Positions 32,702 to 44,065 of a stretch of 64,000 bases of DNA are shown one piece after another. Origin of the DNA: Adenophora triphylla var. japonica. Taxonomy: Eukaryota > Streptophyta > Magnoliopsida > Asterales > Campanulaceae. The translations under genes and the position numbers were made by a program. Position 1 is the first letter of the stretch. Each line of letters begins with the position of its first letter. The stretch covers positions 62,001-126,000 of the forward strand of contig JAFEMH010002604.1 of assembly GCA_022495995.1 (NCBI GenBank). Reading direction: 5' to 3'. The notes beneath the pieces were generated by a model. The model did no database searches and was not told where the DNA came from. It saw only the letters and a list, made by a program, of their open reading frames with translations.

Positions 32702-33345
32702 ACTTTAACGAAAACTTAACGGAAGTTCATTTCCTTCCTCGTTTTCAACCCCGGCTGTCATCGTAAGTCCGTCCTTTAACGAAAACTTAACGGAAGTTCA
32801 TTTCCTTCCTTGTTTTCAACCCTGACCGTCATCGTAAGTCCGTCCTTTAACGAAAACTTAACGGAAGTTCATTTCCTTCCTCGTTTTCAACCCCGGTCGT
32901 CATCGTAAGTCCGTCCTTTAACAAAAACTTAATGAAAGTTCATTTCCTTCCTCGTTTTCAACCCCGACCATCATCGTAAGTCTGTCCTTTAACGAAAACT
33001 TAACGGAAGTTCATTTCCTTCCTTGTTTTCAACCCCGACCCTCATCGTAAGTCCTTCCTTTAACGAAAACTTAACGGAAGTTCATTTCCTTCCTTGTTTT
33101 CAACCTCGGCCGTCATCGTAAGTCCGTCCTTTAACGAAAACTTAACGGAAGTTCATTTCCTTCCTCGTTTTCAACCCCGGCCGTCATCATAAGTCCGTCC
33201 TTTAATGAAAACTTAACGGAAGTCCATTTCCTTCCTCGTTTTCAACCCCGGCCGTCATCGTAAGCCCGTCCTTTAATGAAAACTTAACGGAAGTCCATTC
33301 CCTTCCTCGTTTTCAACCCCGACCATCATTGTCAGCCTGCATATC
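32702..33345 (+). repeat. Tandem array A, ~72-bp unit, ~9 copies
   Basis: Unit: CTTTAACGAAAACTTAACGG, then AAGTTCATTTCCTTCCTCG, TTTTCAACCCCGGCCGTCAT and CGTAAGTCCGTC. The same unit, reverse-complemented, fills about 57190-57745. Confidence 0.95.
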
Positions 33346-33415
33346 CCCAGCGTATGAACCCGAGCAATTATTGTAAGTCCGAATCTTCCCCAGCGAGAAC
33401 GCCTTGAAAAAGTCT

Positions 33416-33912
33416 CCAATCCAGGTTCATACTCCTGAACCAAGCGTCGACTTAAGTTCGTACTCCTGAACTAAGTCCCAATCCAGGTTCATACTCCTGA
33501 ACCAAGCCTCGACTTAAGTTCATACTCCTAAACTAAGTCCCAATCCAGGTTCATACTCCTGAACCAAGCTTTGACTTAAGTTCATACTCCTGAACTAAGT
33601 CCCAATCCAGGTTCATACTCCTGAACCAAGCTTTGACTTAAGTTCATACTCCTGAACTAAGTCCCAATCCAGGTTCATACTCCTGAACCAAGCTTTGACT
33701 TAAGTTCATACTCTTGAACTAAGTCCCAATCCAGGTTGATACTCCTGAACCAAGCCTCGACTTAAGTTCATACTCCTGAACTAAGTCCCAATCCAGGTTC
33801 ATACTCCCGAACCAAGCTTTGACTTAAGTTCATACTCCTGAACTAAGTCCCAATCCAGGTTCATACTCCTGAACCAAGCTTTGACTTAAGTTCATACCCC
33901 TAAACTAAGTCT
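33416..33912 (+). repeat. Tandem array B, ~62-bp unit, ~8 copies
   Basis: Each unit is two related halves, AGGTTCATACTCCTGAACCA and AAGTTCATACTCCTGAACTA, so it is a higher-order repeat. It has no counterpart in T2. Confidence 0.95.
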
Positions 33913-33914
33913 CA

Positions 33915-34440
33915 ATCTAAGTAAAGGCACCTCCGCTAGGTCGAGTCAGTCTCCGGCAACGCTTCCGCTAGGTCGAGTCAGTCTTCGGTAATGCTCCTGC
34001 TAAGACGAGTTCGTCTCCGACAACGCTCCCGCTAAGTCGAGTCCGTCTCCAAAAACGCTCCTGCTAAGTCGAGTCCATCTCCGACAACGCTCCGGCTAGG
34101 TCGAGTCAGTCTCCAACAACGCTTTCGCTAGGTCGAGTCAGTCTTCGGCAACGCTCCTGCTAAGTCGAGCCCGTCTCCGACAACGCTCCCGCTAAGTCGA
34201 GTCAGTCTTCGGCAACGCTTCCGCTAGGTCGAGTCAGTATTCGGCAATGCTCCCGCTAGGTCGAGTCAGTCTCCGGAAACACTCCTGCTAGGTCGAGTCC
34301 GTCTCCGACAACGCTTCCGCTAGGTCGAGTCAGTCTCCGACAATGCTTCCCCTAAGTCGAGTCTTTCTCCGACAACGCTTCCGCTAGGTCGAGTCAGTCT
34401 TCGACAACGCTTCGGCTAAGTCGAGCCTGTCCTTGGCAAT
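33915..34440 (+). repeat. Tandem array C, ~35-bp unit, ~15 copies
   Basis: Unit: GCTAGGTCGAGTCAGTCTCC, then GACAACGCTTCC. It is related to the ~30-bp units at 56895-57130 on the opposite strand (GACTAACGGAGGCGTTGCCG). Confidence 0.95.
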
Positions 34441-34701
34441 GCCCTCATTTGTCGAGTTTACCTTTGACAGCGAAAGTGCGGTGGGAGGTCCATTCGTTTG
34501 ACCGTTCCTTTCCCCCGCAAGACCTGAACTACGACCGGCTTGATTCCCACTTGGGATACGTAGGAATCCTTTCATTAAGGGTCCAGCCATCCGACCGCTT
34601 AGGTCACCTCCTCGCCCATCTCAGGCAACGTTTGCCAGATTGGGATCCTCATTTTATCGGCGACCCCACTTCCCCTGGAAGTACCGTCGCCGAGGGGCTA
34701 C

Positions 34702-36541
34702 TGTAAGTACCCCAATCTTGGTCCTTAATGTTCCGTCAGCCCAAATTAATGATTTATAATCATCTAGGGGCATTTTGGATATTATTTTGACAATTTAAAA
34801 GAGGAAGGACCTCTTAGGAATAAAAAATGGACAAAAACCTCGCTGGAATTTGTCATTTCCAATAAAAAAAGGAATATTGACCAAGAACAAAATGCCAAAA
34901 CTGCTTTTCTGCACAGATCAGGCACGCTGCTGGGGTCATCCGCATGGACAAGATTGCACCTACAATCTTGTCCACGTAGATAAGATCAGCATCCAGTTAA
35001 CCTATAAATACAACCCTTCTCCCTCAGTTTCAAGAGGCCAAAAATTCGTAAAACCTACTGTTATGCTGTCAAAATCCTCTCCCAAACAGCCATTTTCACC
35101 TTAGAAACTCACATTCCACATCAAATCCAACCTCAAATCCACTCCAAAACCACTTCTAAGCCTTGAAATCCTTCAAGCCCTAAACACAAATCCAAGAAAG
35201 ATTGGTAAATCCTCACTCTCTTTACTTACATCTCCCTCAAATATGCACACACTTTATGTGTAAATGATGTAGTTCTACTTGTTGTTTATTGTTTAATTCC
35301 CCTTCCCCTCTTATCCCAAGGATCCAAGAGGATCTCCATGGAGTCCATTTCCATGGATGATCCTCTAAAATGATCCACATTCTCTTTTATTTTATGTCAT
35401 TTCCCACTCCCCTTTTTACTTTACTAAGCCATTTGCTCACTTGACCTAGAAGATGGTCATCTTGGAGTTCATCTCCATAGATGACTACTTCAAATGGTCC
35501 ATATTTTCTAATTTCATGCCTCTTTACATTTCTTGTTTGTTACTTGCTTCTTTGACCTAAATATGGTCATCATGGAGTCAATCTCCATAGATGATCATTT
35601 CAAATGGTCCACATTATTTACATTCCTTGCAAATTCCCCTCCCCATGTCTAAGATGCTCACCTTGGAACACTTTCCTTAGATGAACATCATCTAGACTCA
35701 CAAAATAGGTCATACAAGATGTAGGAGATACACTTGAGTATAGATCTCAAGGATGGTCATCTCATGACCACCTTAGAGATCTTCCTCTAAAGTTGATACA
35801 TATTGACCTAACTCCCTTGTCAACTTACTTTTTTATGTCAAAATCCCCTTCCCAAGCAAATGAAATGCTCACAAAGTCCCAACGTACCCCCGGGATGACT
35901 TGGTTAAGTGGATTCATCACTTATGACCACCAATCAAAGTCTAGGGAAAGAGAGGACAAGCATGGGTGCCGAAAATCTAAATCCCCTTTTACTTTCTGTC
36001 TTTTAGTTACAATTCCAGTTAAGTCCTGTAAATCCAGTTAACTTTCTGGAAATTACAGTGACTAAACTGGAAACTGTAAAATATGGAGATTGCAGCCCTA
36101 TCCGCGCGGATAAGATTGCACTGCAATCTTGTCCATGCGGATGACATTGTCATCTGCAAACAGTCCCATATTTTTCTGTTATTTTCAGTTTAATCACTAT
36201 TTTCAAACTGTTTTTCAGTTCAGTCCCTAGAATTCCAGTTATTTTCATAAATGTCCTTTAAAAAACAAACACAAACACACACACAAAAGTTTTCAAGTGA
36301 GGAAGACTCGTCGTACGAGGCATTCCGGGTGAACACCAACGTTCTTCCCGGAGTGTAACGTGACCTCCGAACTCACTTTCTCTAATATTGGGTATTTTTC
36401 AAAGTTTTGGCCCTTAAACTAAAAACGGCGTGACGACTCCGAAAACGATTTTTCAAAGTCTGATAAAGATTTTTCAAAACTTCCAAAAAAACAAACAAAA
36501 ATCTTTGTCGGGCAACAAATAATAAAAAAATCGGATACACA
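34702..36541 (+). repeat. Gypsy T1 3' LTR (~1.84 kb)
   Basis: Starts TGTAAGTACCCCAATC right after the PPT and ends near ATCGGATACACA. Homologous to 54669-56661 (inverted). It has paired inverted motifs CAAGATTGCACCTACAATCTTG (described as CAAGATTG with its mirror CAATCTTG) at about 34948-34970, upstream of TATA (CTATAAATAC, 35002). A second set with ATCCGCGCGGAT lies at 36101-36150. The right boundary is inferred by comparison with T2. Confidence 0.8.
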
Positions 36542-36544
36542 TCA

Positions 36545-37345
36545 TCACACAAGGTCTCCTCGAACCCATAAACAAATACAAGCCCAGAATCCCCAATGCC
36601 AACTTGGACGCGGCCAAACACTGCCATTACTACAATCATCATGGCCATACAACCGGCAACTGTATAGCTTTGAGAAAGGCAATTCGGGGGCTGATTAAAG
36701 AAGGCAAGCTCGAGTGCCCTAGTGGGCCAATGCAAACGAGCTATGTTTATAATGGTCCTTCTAGACAACGGCGTCAACCTTTCGGTGACTTTGGAATGCC
36801 ACAACAAGTTGGGATGCCTCTGCAGTCTGGTAAAGATCATTTTGGGTCTTCCCAGCAAGTCAGCAACAGTCTGGAATGCTGCAGCCACAGTTTGGTCTAG
36901 GGCAGCAGTTAGGGATGGGTCAGTTCAGCGCCCCTCAACAGGAGTCGGGTATTCCTCCTCAAAATAGTACAGGTCAAGCAGCTCCTGGCATCTCACAAGC
37001 GGTTCGAACAAAAAGGTTTGAAGTCGGTTCTATCACTCTCACTCAAAATAACCAGCGCATCGCTGAACCCTCTCAAACAAATCCAGATAACCATCAAAAT
37101 CCTCCCATATTCACTTCCTTCTCTCAATATGCTCAGTCATCAAGTTTCATCCCCGAGACTTTTCTGACCCATTTCTTTGGACAACTTGTATTTTCTTTAG
37201 CTGCTCCATGGCCTCAAATCCCTCTACTTCCACCAGTATCGTGGGCACATAACTGATCACTGCCTCGATCTGCGGTATGGAATTCAAAAGTTAATAGAAA
37301 ATGGAAAGCTTAAGCGTCCTGGCGGTCCAACAATGAAGAGTAGCT
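36545..37345 (+). pseudogene. Gypsy gag fragment
   Basis: Frames read NANLDAAKHCHYYNHHGHTT, GNCIALRKAIRGLIKEGKLE, then FGLGQQLGMGQFSAPQQ and SGIPPQNSTGQAA. These match the T2 Gag in reversed order of blocks (zinc-finger-like CHY...H...C block before the Gln/Pro-rich block), so the piece is rearranged. A second degraded copy of the LRYGIQKLIENGKLKRPGGP type lies at about 37260-37330. No intact frame. Confidence 0.65.
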
Positions 37346-37530
37346 GGGCTAGGGGCTACCTATCCTTATATATTAAATTAAAATGTTAAAACAATCTTTT
37401 AGTCAACCTTCGTAGGTCCTAGTACTTTCTTCGTTCAATCAAGTCCTCCTCGGACACTGTAGTTAATCTTAAATTTTCTATAAAAGAGTCTTTTTCTTTT
37501 CTTTCTAGGCTTGAGACATTATTTGCACGC

Positions 37531-39173
37531 TCTAAGTACGCCAATCCAATTCGCGATCCTTTTGGATGCATTTTAATTCGATAAAATTGCATTAATGGGC
37601 GTTTTGGTAAATTCCCGGTCCATCCCGAGACTTCCAGAAACGTTCCATAAGTTTCTCGCGAAGGAAGTATCTTTTAGTACTTTGCTCAGGCCAAAGGACC
37701 TACAAGGAATAAACTTATTTTGGACCTTTTGGGTATTATCCCTGAATGTTCCAGAACTAGGTTTTGGCGCCAGAAACGGTTATGGTCACCTTGTGTCACG
37801 CGACAGATCGAAGCATGGAAATTGGATACAGAAGGTCGTGCGACACCTTGTGACCATGATCTGCAGCTATAAATAAGACCCTCCCCCTCTCAGAAATAGA
37901 TCCCTTTTCGATCTCCCAAAGTCACTCTGCCAAAATTCATTCAGAAATGTATCTCTCTCCTCCTCCCACCAAAACATACACCAATTCCCTTCCAATTCAA
38001 TCTCTCTCACCCAATTCACTCCTCTCCCTCACACACCTTCACATACCAATTGAAGATCCAAGCTCAGAGGTTCCTCCTGTGCACCAATTCACGAACTGCA
38101 GCTGAATCGAAGGCCATTGCACCTGACTTGGTGTAGTGGTGGTGGATCTACAAGGGTAACAACTCCTTTCCCTCTCTCTCAACCATACTTTGTCAATTTG
38201 CATAATTCCTACTCATCCACTTGATAATTAATCTCCACCTGCACTGATTATCAAGTGGCAATCGCCATCTCTATGTTTAAAGTTGTTTTGCTTGAATTAA
38301 TTGATTGTTTATGATGTGATTTCATTGGATTGGTTGCTTATTGACCAAGGGAGTGTGGATCTCCCCATATCCACATCCTCTTGGTCAATTTGTTGTGAAT
38401 TAGTTGGTCTCTGAGTTGTTTGGATGTTGTGGCTTGATTTAAATTGGCCTTTATTGATTCTGGTTGTGATTTGTAAGATCTCAGCATATAGACAACCTGT
38501 GTCATGCGACACATCGGGCTAAGCATGTCCTGTGTCACGCGACACATCGCGTCTATCTGCAGAGATCACCCTTCAGTTGTAAATTGTTTCATCTAGTTTG
38601 ATTGTCACTCAAGGTAGAGTGTGGATCTTCAATATCCACACTCATTTGAAGTGACCATGCTGCCCTTTGATGTTCAAATCTATTCTGTAATCATACATTG
38701 TGTTCATTTGATTGCTGTAATCTGAGTATTGTAAAGTCCCTGTAAAGTGATCACTGGTGTCACGCGACACAACCTACCTCCTAGGTCCTGTGTCACGCGA
38801 CACAGGTAGTCCTTTGCAGAATGGCTAATTTCGATTGTAATCTGTTTCTGATTCATGTAATGGGATGTGGCCCCCCTAACCAAATGGTCTACAAGTTGTA
38901 ATAATCTCATTCAATTAATAAAATTCATGTTTTACCACACTTGTTCATTATCATTGCTTGCACACACTTTGGATTATTTGGATGTTTAATTAGAAAGACT
39001 CGTCCACGGACGAGGCGTGTTGGATGAACTCTCGGTTCTTCCCAACACGTAACCTGACCCCCAGACCCATTTTCTCTTTCAAAGGTTTTTCAAAGTGGAC
39101 CTTAAAACATGGCGTGGCGACTCCTATTTTTCATCATTGAAAAAAAAAATAATTTCGGGCGAGCGCACATTCA
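37531..39173 (+). repeat. Gypsy LTR with TGTCACGCGACA palindromes
   Basis: Begins near TCTAAGTACGCCAATCC, a degraded form of the TGTAAGTACCCCAATC start. It ends ACATTCA, one base before a PBS. It has TATA CTATAAATAAG (37867) and an upstream palindrome zone at 37792-37850. Pairs of TGTGTCACGCGACACA lie at 38500-38550 and 38755-38805, each pair 33 bp apart. The left end is uncertain. Confidence 0.75.
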
Positions 39174-39174
39174 G

Positions 39175-39192
39175 TGGCGACTCTGCTGGGGA
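39175..39192 (+). other. Gypsy primer-binding site
   Basis: TGGCGACTCTGCTGGGGA begins one base after the LTR end. A near-identical PBS, TGGCGACTCCGCTGTGGA, lies at 44045-44062 on the minus strand. The tRNA was not identified from memory with certainty. 39193-39318 is the start of the leader, cut off where Copia-C1 begins. Confidence 0.75.
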
Positions 39193-39379
39193 TACACATT
39201 TTGAAAACTTATTTTTCAATATTAAGAGGGTCATGCTTTCGTTCAATTAAACATCCAACATATCCATCTTTGTGTGCATCCTTGATGATCTTTTGTGGTA
39301 CATCCATTTTATTGCATTGTGAGTAGCTTTCTATTCATTGTTCCTTGCACATTTAAACAAATGTGAGATCCATATCCGG

Positions 39380-40073
39380 TATCATATACCCAAGAATAAG
39401 AAATCGAAAGGAAAACATCTATCATATAGATAACTGAAGTAGTAGCAATCATATTGCCCTTCTTCACCTTTTAGGCCTTCCTAATAAGCCTTGCAACTTT
39501 GCTTCCAATGACAATCTCATTACAATGGTAGCAAAATGCATCCTTTTGAGACTCTTTGGGTTTAGCCTCTTCGGGCTTTAGCAACTTTTGCCCCAGGTTT
39601 AGCAACCTTTGCTTTACCTTCTTTACCTTCCTTTATGAACCCCTTCTTATGTTAACCATTATCACACTTGCGGATTGCTCCTTTTGCATCTCATGCATTA
39701 GGAGCCTTCACCACAACATACATCTTTTGCCTAGCTTGCACTTGGAACATTTCCTTTGTGCGTTGTGCTAGAACAAAAGCAGTTATCATGTGCTCAAGGT
39801 TCTTCATAAGAATCTTTAAATATGGTGGCAAGTATAAGACAAGCAATATCATTAGAATCATCAACATGTTTCGAATGTTGCTCCTTATCTGCCCTTTGCA
39901 ACATTTGCAGTGGGTTCAGTAGGAATAGGTTCCTCGAGAACGTACAGTTTTTCTTCTTGCCTGAGAACGATTCTCACGCTACGGATCCAATCCATATAGT
40001 TTGTACCATTCTCTTCCAATTTTTCCTTTTCAAGGATAGATCGCAGTGACAGATGATTATTGTTTGATGTCAT
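39380..40073 (-). pseudogene. Copia-C1 gag (degraded)
   Basis: ATG at 40073: MTSNNNHLSLRSILEKEKLE, NYMDWIRSVRIVLRQEEKLY, VLEEPIPTEP, then a stop. Further Gag and knuckle pieces (FCYHCNE) follow out of frame to about 39460. It is clearly related to the C2 gag, which is better preserved. Confidence 0.85.
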
Positions 40074-41413
40074 TTATTCTACAAAAAGATATACATAAAA
40101 TATGAACACATATAAGTGACACATATTATATGAAAAGTATAATGCATTTATATGAAAATAAATGATCCCACTAAATTATACACCTTCCAATGCAAATAAG
40201 CATAATATACATTTAATGGGCTAAGATCCAACTTTAATTTAATCTCAAGTACGCTATAGCGCACCGCTCAAGATTAAAATTAATTAGGTAGAAAACATCA
40301 ATCATATCGTATATGACTCTTAGATCTTTTATGAGATTTATTTAAGACATCATATGTCTAAGCATATTTTAATCTCATCTTATGCCTTGGGTCCAAAACC
40401 ATTTTGATAACCCAATTAAGTTCATCCACTTTAAACGTATAGGAACCACCATTTCCTCATCTTGCTCGCAAACGAATAGAATCAAAGTACCTTGCTATGG
40501 CAAGCCCACCCAAAACTATCCGAGTGGTCTCAAGTGTTTTAATCATGGATTGGCATAAAGAACTTAAAAGTTAAATGAAGGTTCTTTAAAGCAGATTATA
40601 AGCATATCAACAAAGATAATCATAATGTACATCAGGTAAGTTCCTAGGAAAATAGGTGAGCCACAAGGACTGCTTAAGTACCAAATCTTTCCTTCGACGG
40701 AACTCTCCTAGACATGTATAATTACAATACCAACTTGATTGCAACATAATCAATACTTTGTATACTGACTTGTTTCTCACAAACAATCAGATTCCTTCAA
40801 ATTTTGCGTAAACTGACTTGTTTCTCATAAACAATCAGAAAACCAAAATTTAATGTTTCAACTAAACATTTAAGATAGCTCTTAAAACATAAGAACAAGT
40901 AATTCATACATCGCAACAATTAATAAAATCATATTTTAATTAACTAAGCATGCATAAACCTTGAATTAATCTAGCATAGCCCTATAAATTAAAATTTCAT
41001 AAATTTACAGCAGCCAGATTAAAACAGAAAACAGCAAAGGATCAGAATTTAATCACAGATTAGCAGGAAATTAACAAACTGATTCTGCTCTGCTTTGGCA
41101 GATGTCGTCGCGTGACATACCCTGCCCAACTGCCAGATTTTCATTCGTGGCCAACTCTGTCGCGCGACGAGAGTTGCCAGTCTGGCAGTTTTTCCCAACT
41201 TCAATCAATTCCAATCATAAAGCAATTAAATCATATAAACAGCCTTTTAACAGATTTAATTCAACATAATCAGAAAACAATTTTTCACATTGTTTCAACT
41301 AAACAATTAAAATTCTACCGCATACAAAATATGCAAGGAACATATAAACAATTTATATCACAATTCTAGCATGTTAATTCAAACTTAACCATACGAACGG
41401 GGCTCTGATACCA
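40074..41413 (-). other. Copia-C1 leader (1.3 kb) and PBS
   Basis: AT-rich, no coding. The PBS TGGTATCAGAGCCC (minus, 41400-41413) is one base from the LTR. Within the leader near the PBS, GTCGTCGCGTGACAT (41104-41118) and CTGTCGCGCGACGAG (41158-41172) repeat the LTR palindrome. Confidence 0.8.
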
Positions 41414-41414
41414 C

Positions 41415-42789
41415 TGTTGGTTTTTTATGGGTCCATACGCAGCGAAATTAAGCATCAATTAACACAAAACCCAAGAGCCCTAAGATCCGTTCTATACGAT
41501 TAAATTGAATTCCTATGAGATAGAATTTACCAACCTTAATTGCTTTCTGTTCTTGAGCTATCGAACAATTTGTTGGTGTGATTTTGAATCACAATCTTTG
41601 ATCTTCATTGACTTTGAATCTTCGGATTGGAACTCTAGGCCTTGATCGTCGTACGAGCGAAGGACCCTCTAGTAGTATCCACACTTTAGAATGAACCATG
41701 AATAGTTCTTGGGGATTGCTAGATCCTTAAACCTATTAAAGAAATTGAGAAACCTCTATGGTGATTTTTCTCTTAGAAAATTCGTCTGTTCTGGCTGCCC
41801 ACAGACCTCATATTTATACTAATTTAGTATTAATATTCGTGTCCTAATCGAATTAGGAGATCAGTCTGTAAACCGCCTCTGTGGCAAGAGTTGTCACGCG
41901 ATGACTTTTGCCACTTGGCTAGGTCCGTCGCGCTACTACTTAAGCCAGATCAGGAACTCTCAATTTTCTTCCTTTGGTTTAACCAATTCATTCCAATTGT
42001 GTGTGACCCAATAGAATTATATTATGTTGGCAATGAGCCCGATCATATCGACCCTCATAAAACATAAGCGGACTCTAGCTAGCCATTATGTCTACCTAAT
42101 TAATATAACGTAAGAGTTCACATTTCCAATGATACACTTCCATTTCTCCCTTTGTCTCACGATGTTATATTAAGCACAAGTCATGGTCCACTTCAACTTG
42201 TATTTGTTCAATGCTTTCTCGATATTGAGTATAATGATAATTCAATCGCATTGGGGTATGGCCATACACTTTCATCATTATCACTCATCGAGGGGCCCAA
42301 GCAAAACATCTCTCTTTCGAGGGACAAATTCCATCTTGACTTATCATCCTTCCCATCATGAATCCGATCATGCCAAAGATAGCCTTTATAAATATCGTGT
42401 TAAGATATCGTTTGACTAAAATCAAACATAACTTTCATCATATGTAAGGTCATGATAATCTCAGGTCTAGGGACTAAATGAAGTGACCATATGAGATTTA
42501 ATTATGACATTTGACCATGACATAAATCTCATACGGGTCAAGTCCAGTCATTTGTTCACTAACAAGTACCCATAAATTTAATGTGCATCTCTATGCATAT
42601 AATCATCATATGATTATCCATTAATATTTATACTAATTATTCACTTAATAATTAGGGACGGAGATTATTACAATAAATATGCAAAATATATAATAATCAA
42701 ATAATAAACTTTTCACTATAATAAACGATAGAGATGATATATAACGGTTTAAGTTAATCATAACTACAGCCTAGGGCATTACACCAACA
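41415..42789 (-). repeat. Copia-C1 5' LTR (1375 bp)
   Basis: Element-orientation start TGTTGGTGTAATGCCC and end ACCAACA. Palindrome-like TTGTCACGCGATGAC (41891-41905) and GTCCGTCGCGC lie upstream of TATA (minus, GTATAAATATGAG, ~41809-41821). Related to, but clearly diverged from, the LTR at 50768-52486. Confidence 0.9.
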
Positions 42790-44044
42790 ACGCGGATCCC
42801 ACCGACCGAGAGAGAAGAACGGTCCTAGGGTCTAGTGTATCATAGGAATTTTTAACGTACGAGCGATGCGGGTTATAATCAATGTCAATGCCGTGAAAGT
42901 CAAGTCTTTTAGCCTCAACGAAATTTCGGCAGAGTTTCGCTTTACGCGATAGACGTTTTGACTTCGGTATTATCCAAGGAAAATAATAGGCATGGGTCGG
43001 ACGTTAAAAGTCGAATGACACGGTGTCACATTGAGCGTTGTTGCAAACTTCATGCAAGTCAAAAGTCAAAGTCAATGCCGGGGTCAAGATTTTGCCAATT
43101 TTTGCCTAACGAAATTTCGGCATGGCTTCGCTTGCGCGAGGAATCTCGACTTTTAGCATGGACTCGGGTTTGACTTTTACATACCCCGTGCAAGTCAAAG
43201 TCAATGTCGGGGTCAAGATTTTGCCAATTTTGCCTAACGAAATTTCGGCATGGCTTCGCTTGCGCGAGGAATCTCGACTTTTAGCATGGGCTCGGATTTG
43301 TCTTTTACGGGGATATACAACGAGGCTGTATGACACAGTCTAGACCAAAAACCAACCAAAAAGTCACGGTTTTAAAAGTGTGACACGGACTAGTGCATTG
43401 GTCGACACTGGCTGCCATGGGGAGATTGGGATGATTCCGTGCGCGCCCGGGTGCGTCGTAACACTGTCCGTGACTGCAGCTAAACAACAATCCCGGGTTA
43501 AAGGACGTGCGTGCAAAAGTGTACAGGATATATGGTGCGCGTAGTGTGCGGTCTCCTAAAAAATTCTTTTTTGAGTTAAAATAGAAATTTTCATCATGTG
43601 TTTTAAAAGAATGTTTTTTGAGGACGGGGAAAAATGCAACACATGGGCACGTAAATTTTCTGGAACCTGGCCAGACTCAAGACTGAATAGCCCCAAGCTG
43701 CCATGGCTTCCAGATTAACCTCAGAAAAATGTCCTGGTGGAACTGCGAATGAAGCCGCCCGGCTTAGATCCAGGCAGATCAAGCCGCCCGGCTAGACTCA
43801 GCAGTTTTCCAGGTTCCAATTTGCTTCATTTCCAGACTGTTTCTCCGGACATTTTTGCAACTTTTCAGCTTCAGAATGGCACCTGTTCATTATTCAGAGT
43901 ATGCACAAGCCAAAAAAGAATACAAATATGCATGAAAAAGAAAATCGCACAAGCACAAAAATCGGACCCGAGACGGAAGGATAACCATCGTAAACCTTTC
44001 CAACGCTTCTTATGAGAAAATAAGTTAGGAAAACATTTACATGA
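42790..44044 (-). other. Leader/internal DNA of a minus-strand gypsy
   Basis: Non-coding DNA following the PBS of the gypsy whose 5' LTR is 44066-45839. Contains paired GCCGCCCGGC motifs (43745-43795, spaced 29 bp) and a tandem duplication (42890-43315). Its left end abuts the Copia-C1 LTR, probably the insertion point of C1. Confidence 0.55.
42890..43315. repeat. ~120-bp tandem duplication with partial third copy
   Basis: The block with AACGAAATTTCGGCATGGCT, then TCGCTTGCGCGAGGAATCTC, occurs near 43107 and 43236; a diverged version lies at 42918. Spacer CAAGTCAAAGTCAATG also repeats. Confidence 0.85.
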
Positions 44045-44062
44045 TCCACAGCGGAGTCGCCA
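44045..44062 (-). other. Gypsy primer-binding site (minus)
   Basis: TGGCGACTCCGCTGTGGA on the minus strand, three bases from the LTR end CATTCACA. It shows that 44066-45839 is a 5' LTR with its interior to the left. Confidence 0.8.
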
Positions 44063-44065
44063 AAC

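Larger units (their letters stand above)
32690..36541 (+). mobile_element. Gypsy T1: 3' part of a tandem-array gypsy element
   Basis: Three successive tandem arrays (A, B, C), a conserved 3' UTR (34441-34688), a PPT (CCGAGGGGCTAC, 34690-34701) and a 3' LTR (34702-36541). Arrays A and C, the 3' UTR and the LTR all recur inverted at 54669-57745 (T2), where array A directly adjoins the start of an RT. The left part of T1 (gag, PR, RT start) is missing here. Confidence 0.85.
39320..42789 (-). mobile_element. Copia-C1: 5' LTR, leader and truncated gag
   Basis: Minus-strand copia with LTR (41415-42789), PBS, a long leader and a degraded gag. It stops at about 39320 next to gypsy leader DNA. The truncation falls at an AGTAG that is also the site of a solo gypsy LTR in the related Copia-C2. 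No PR, IN, RT or 3' LTR found. Confidence 0.8.

Noticed and set aside
32702..34440. CRISPR-like regular repeats
   Set aside because: The units are contiguous tandem copies without unique spacers, in plant retrotransposon context.
36382..36888. 168-codon minus-strand frame
   Set aside because: It is antisense to the gypsy gag fragment and to the LTR end. No motif of its own.
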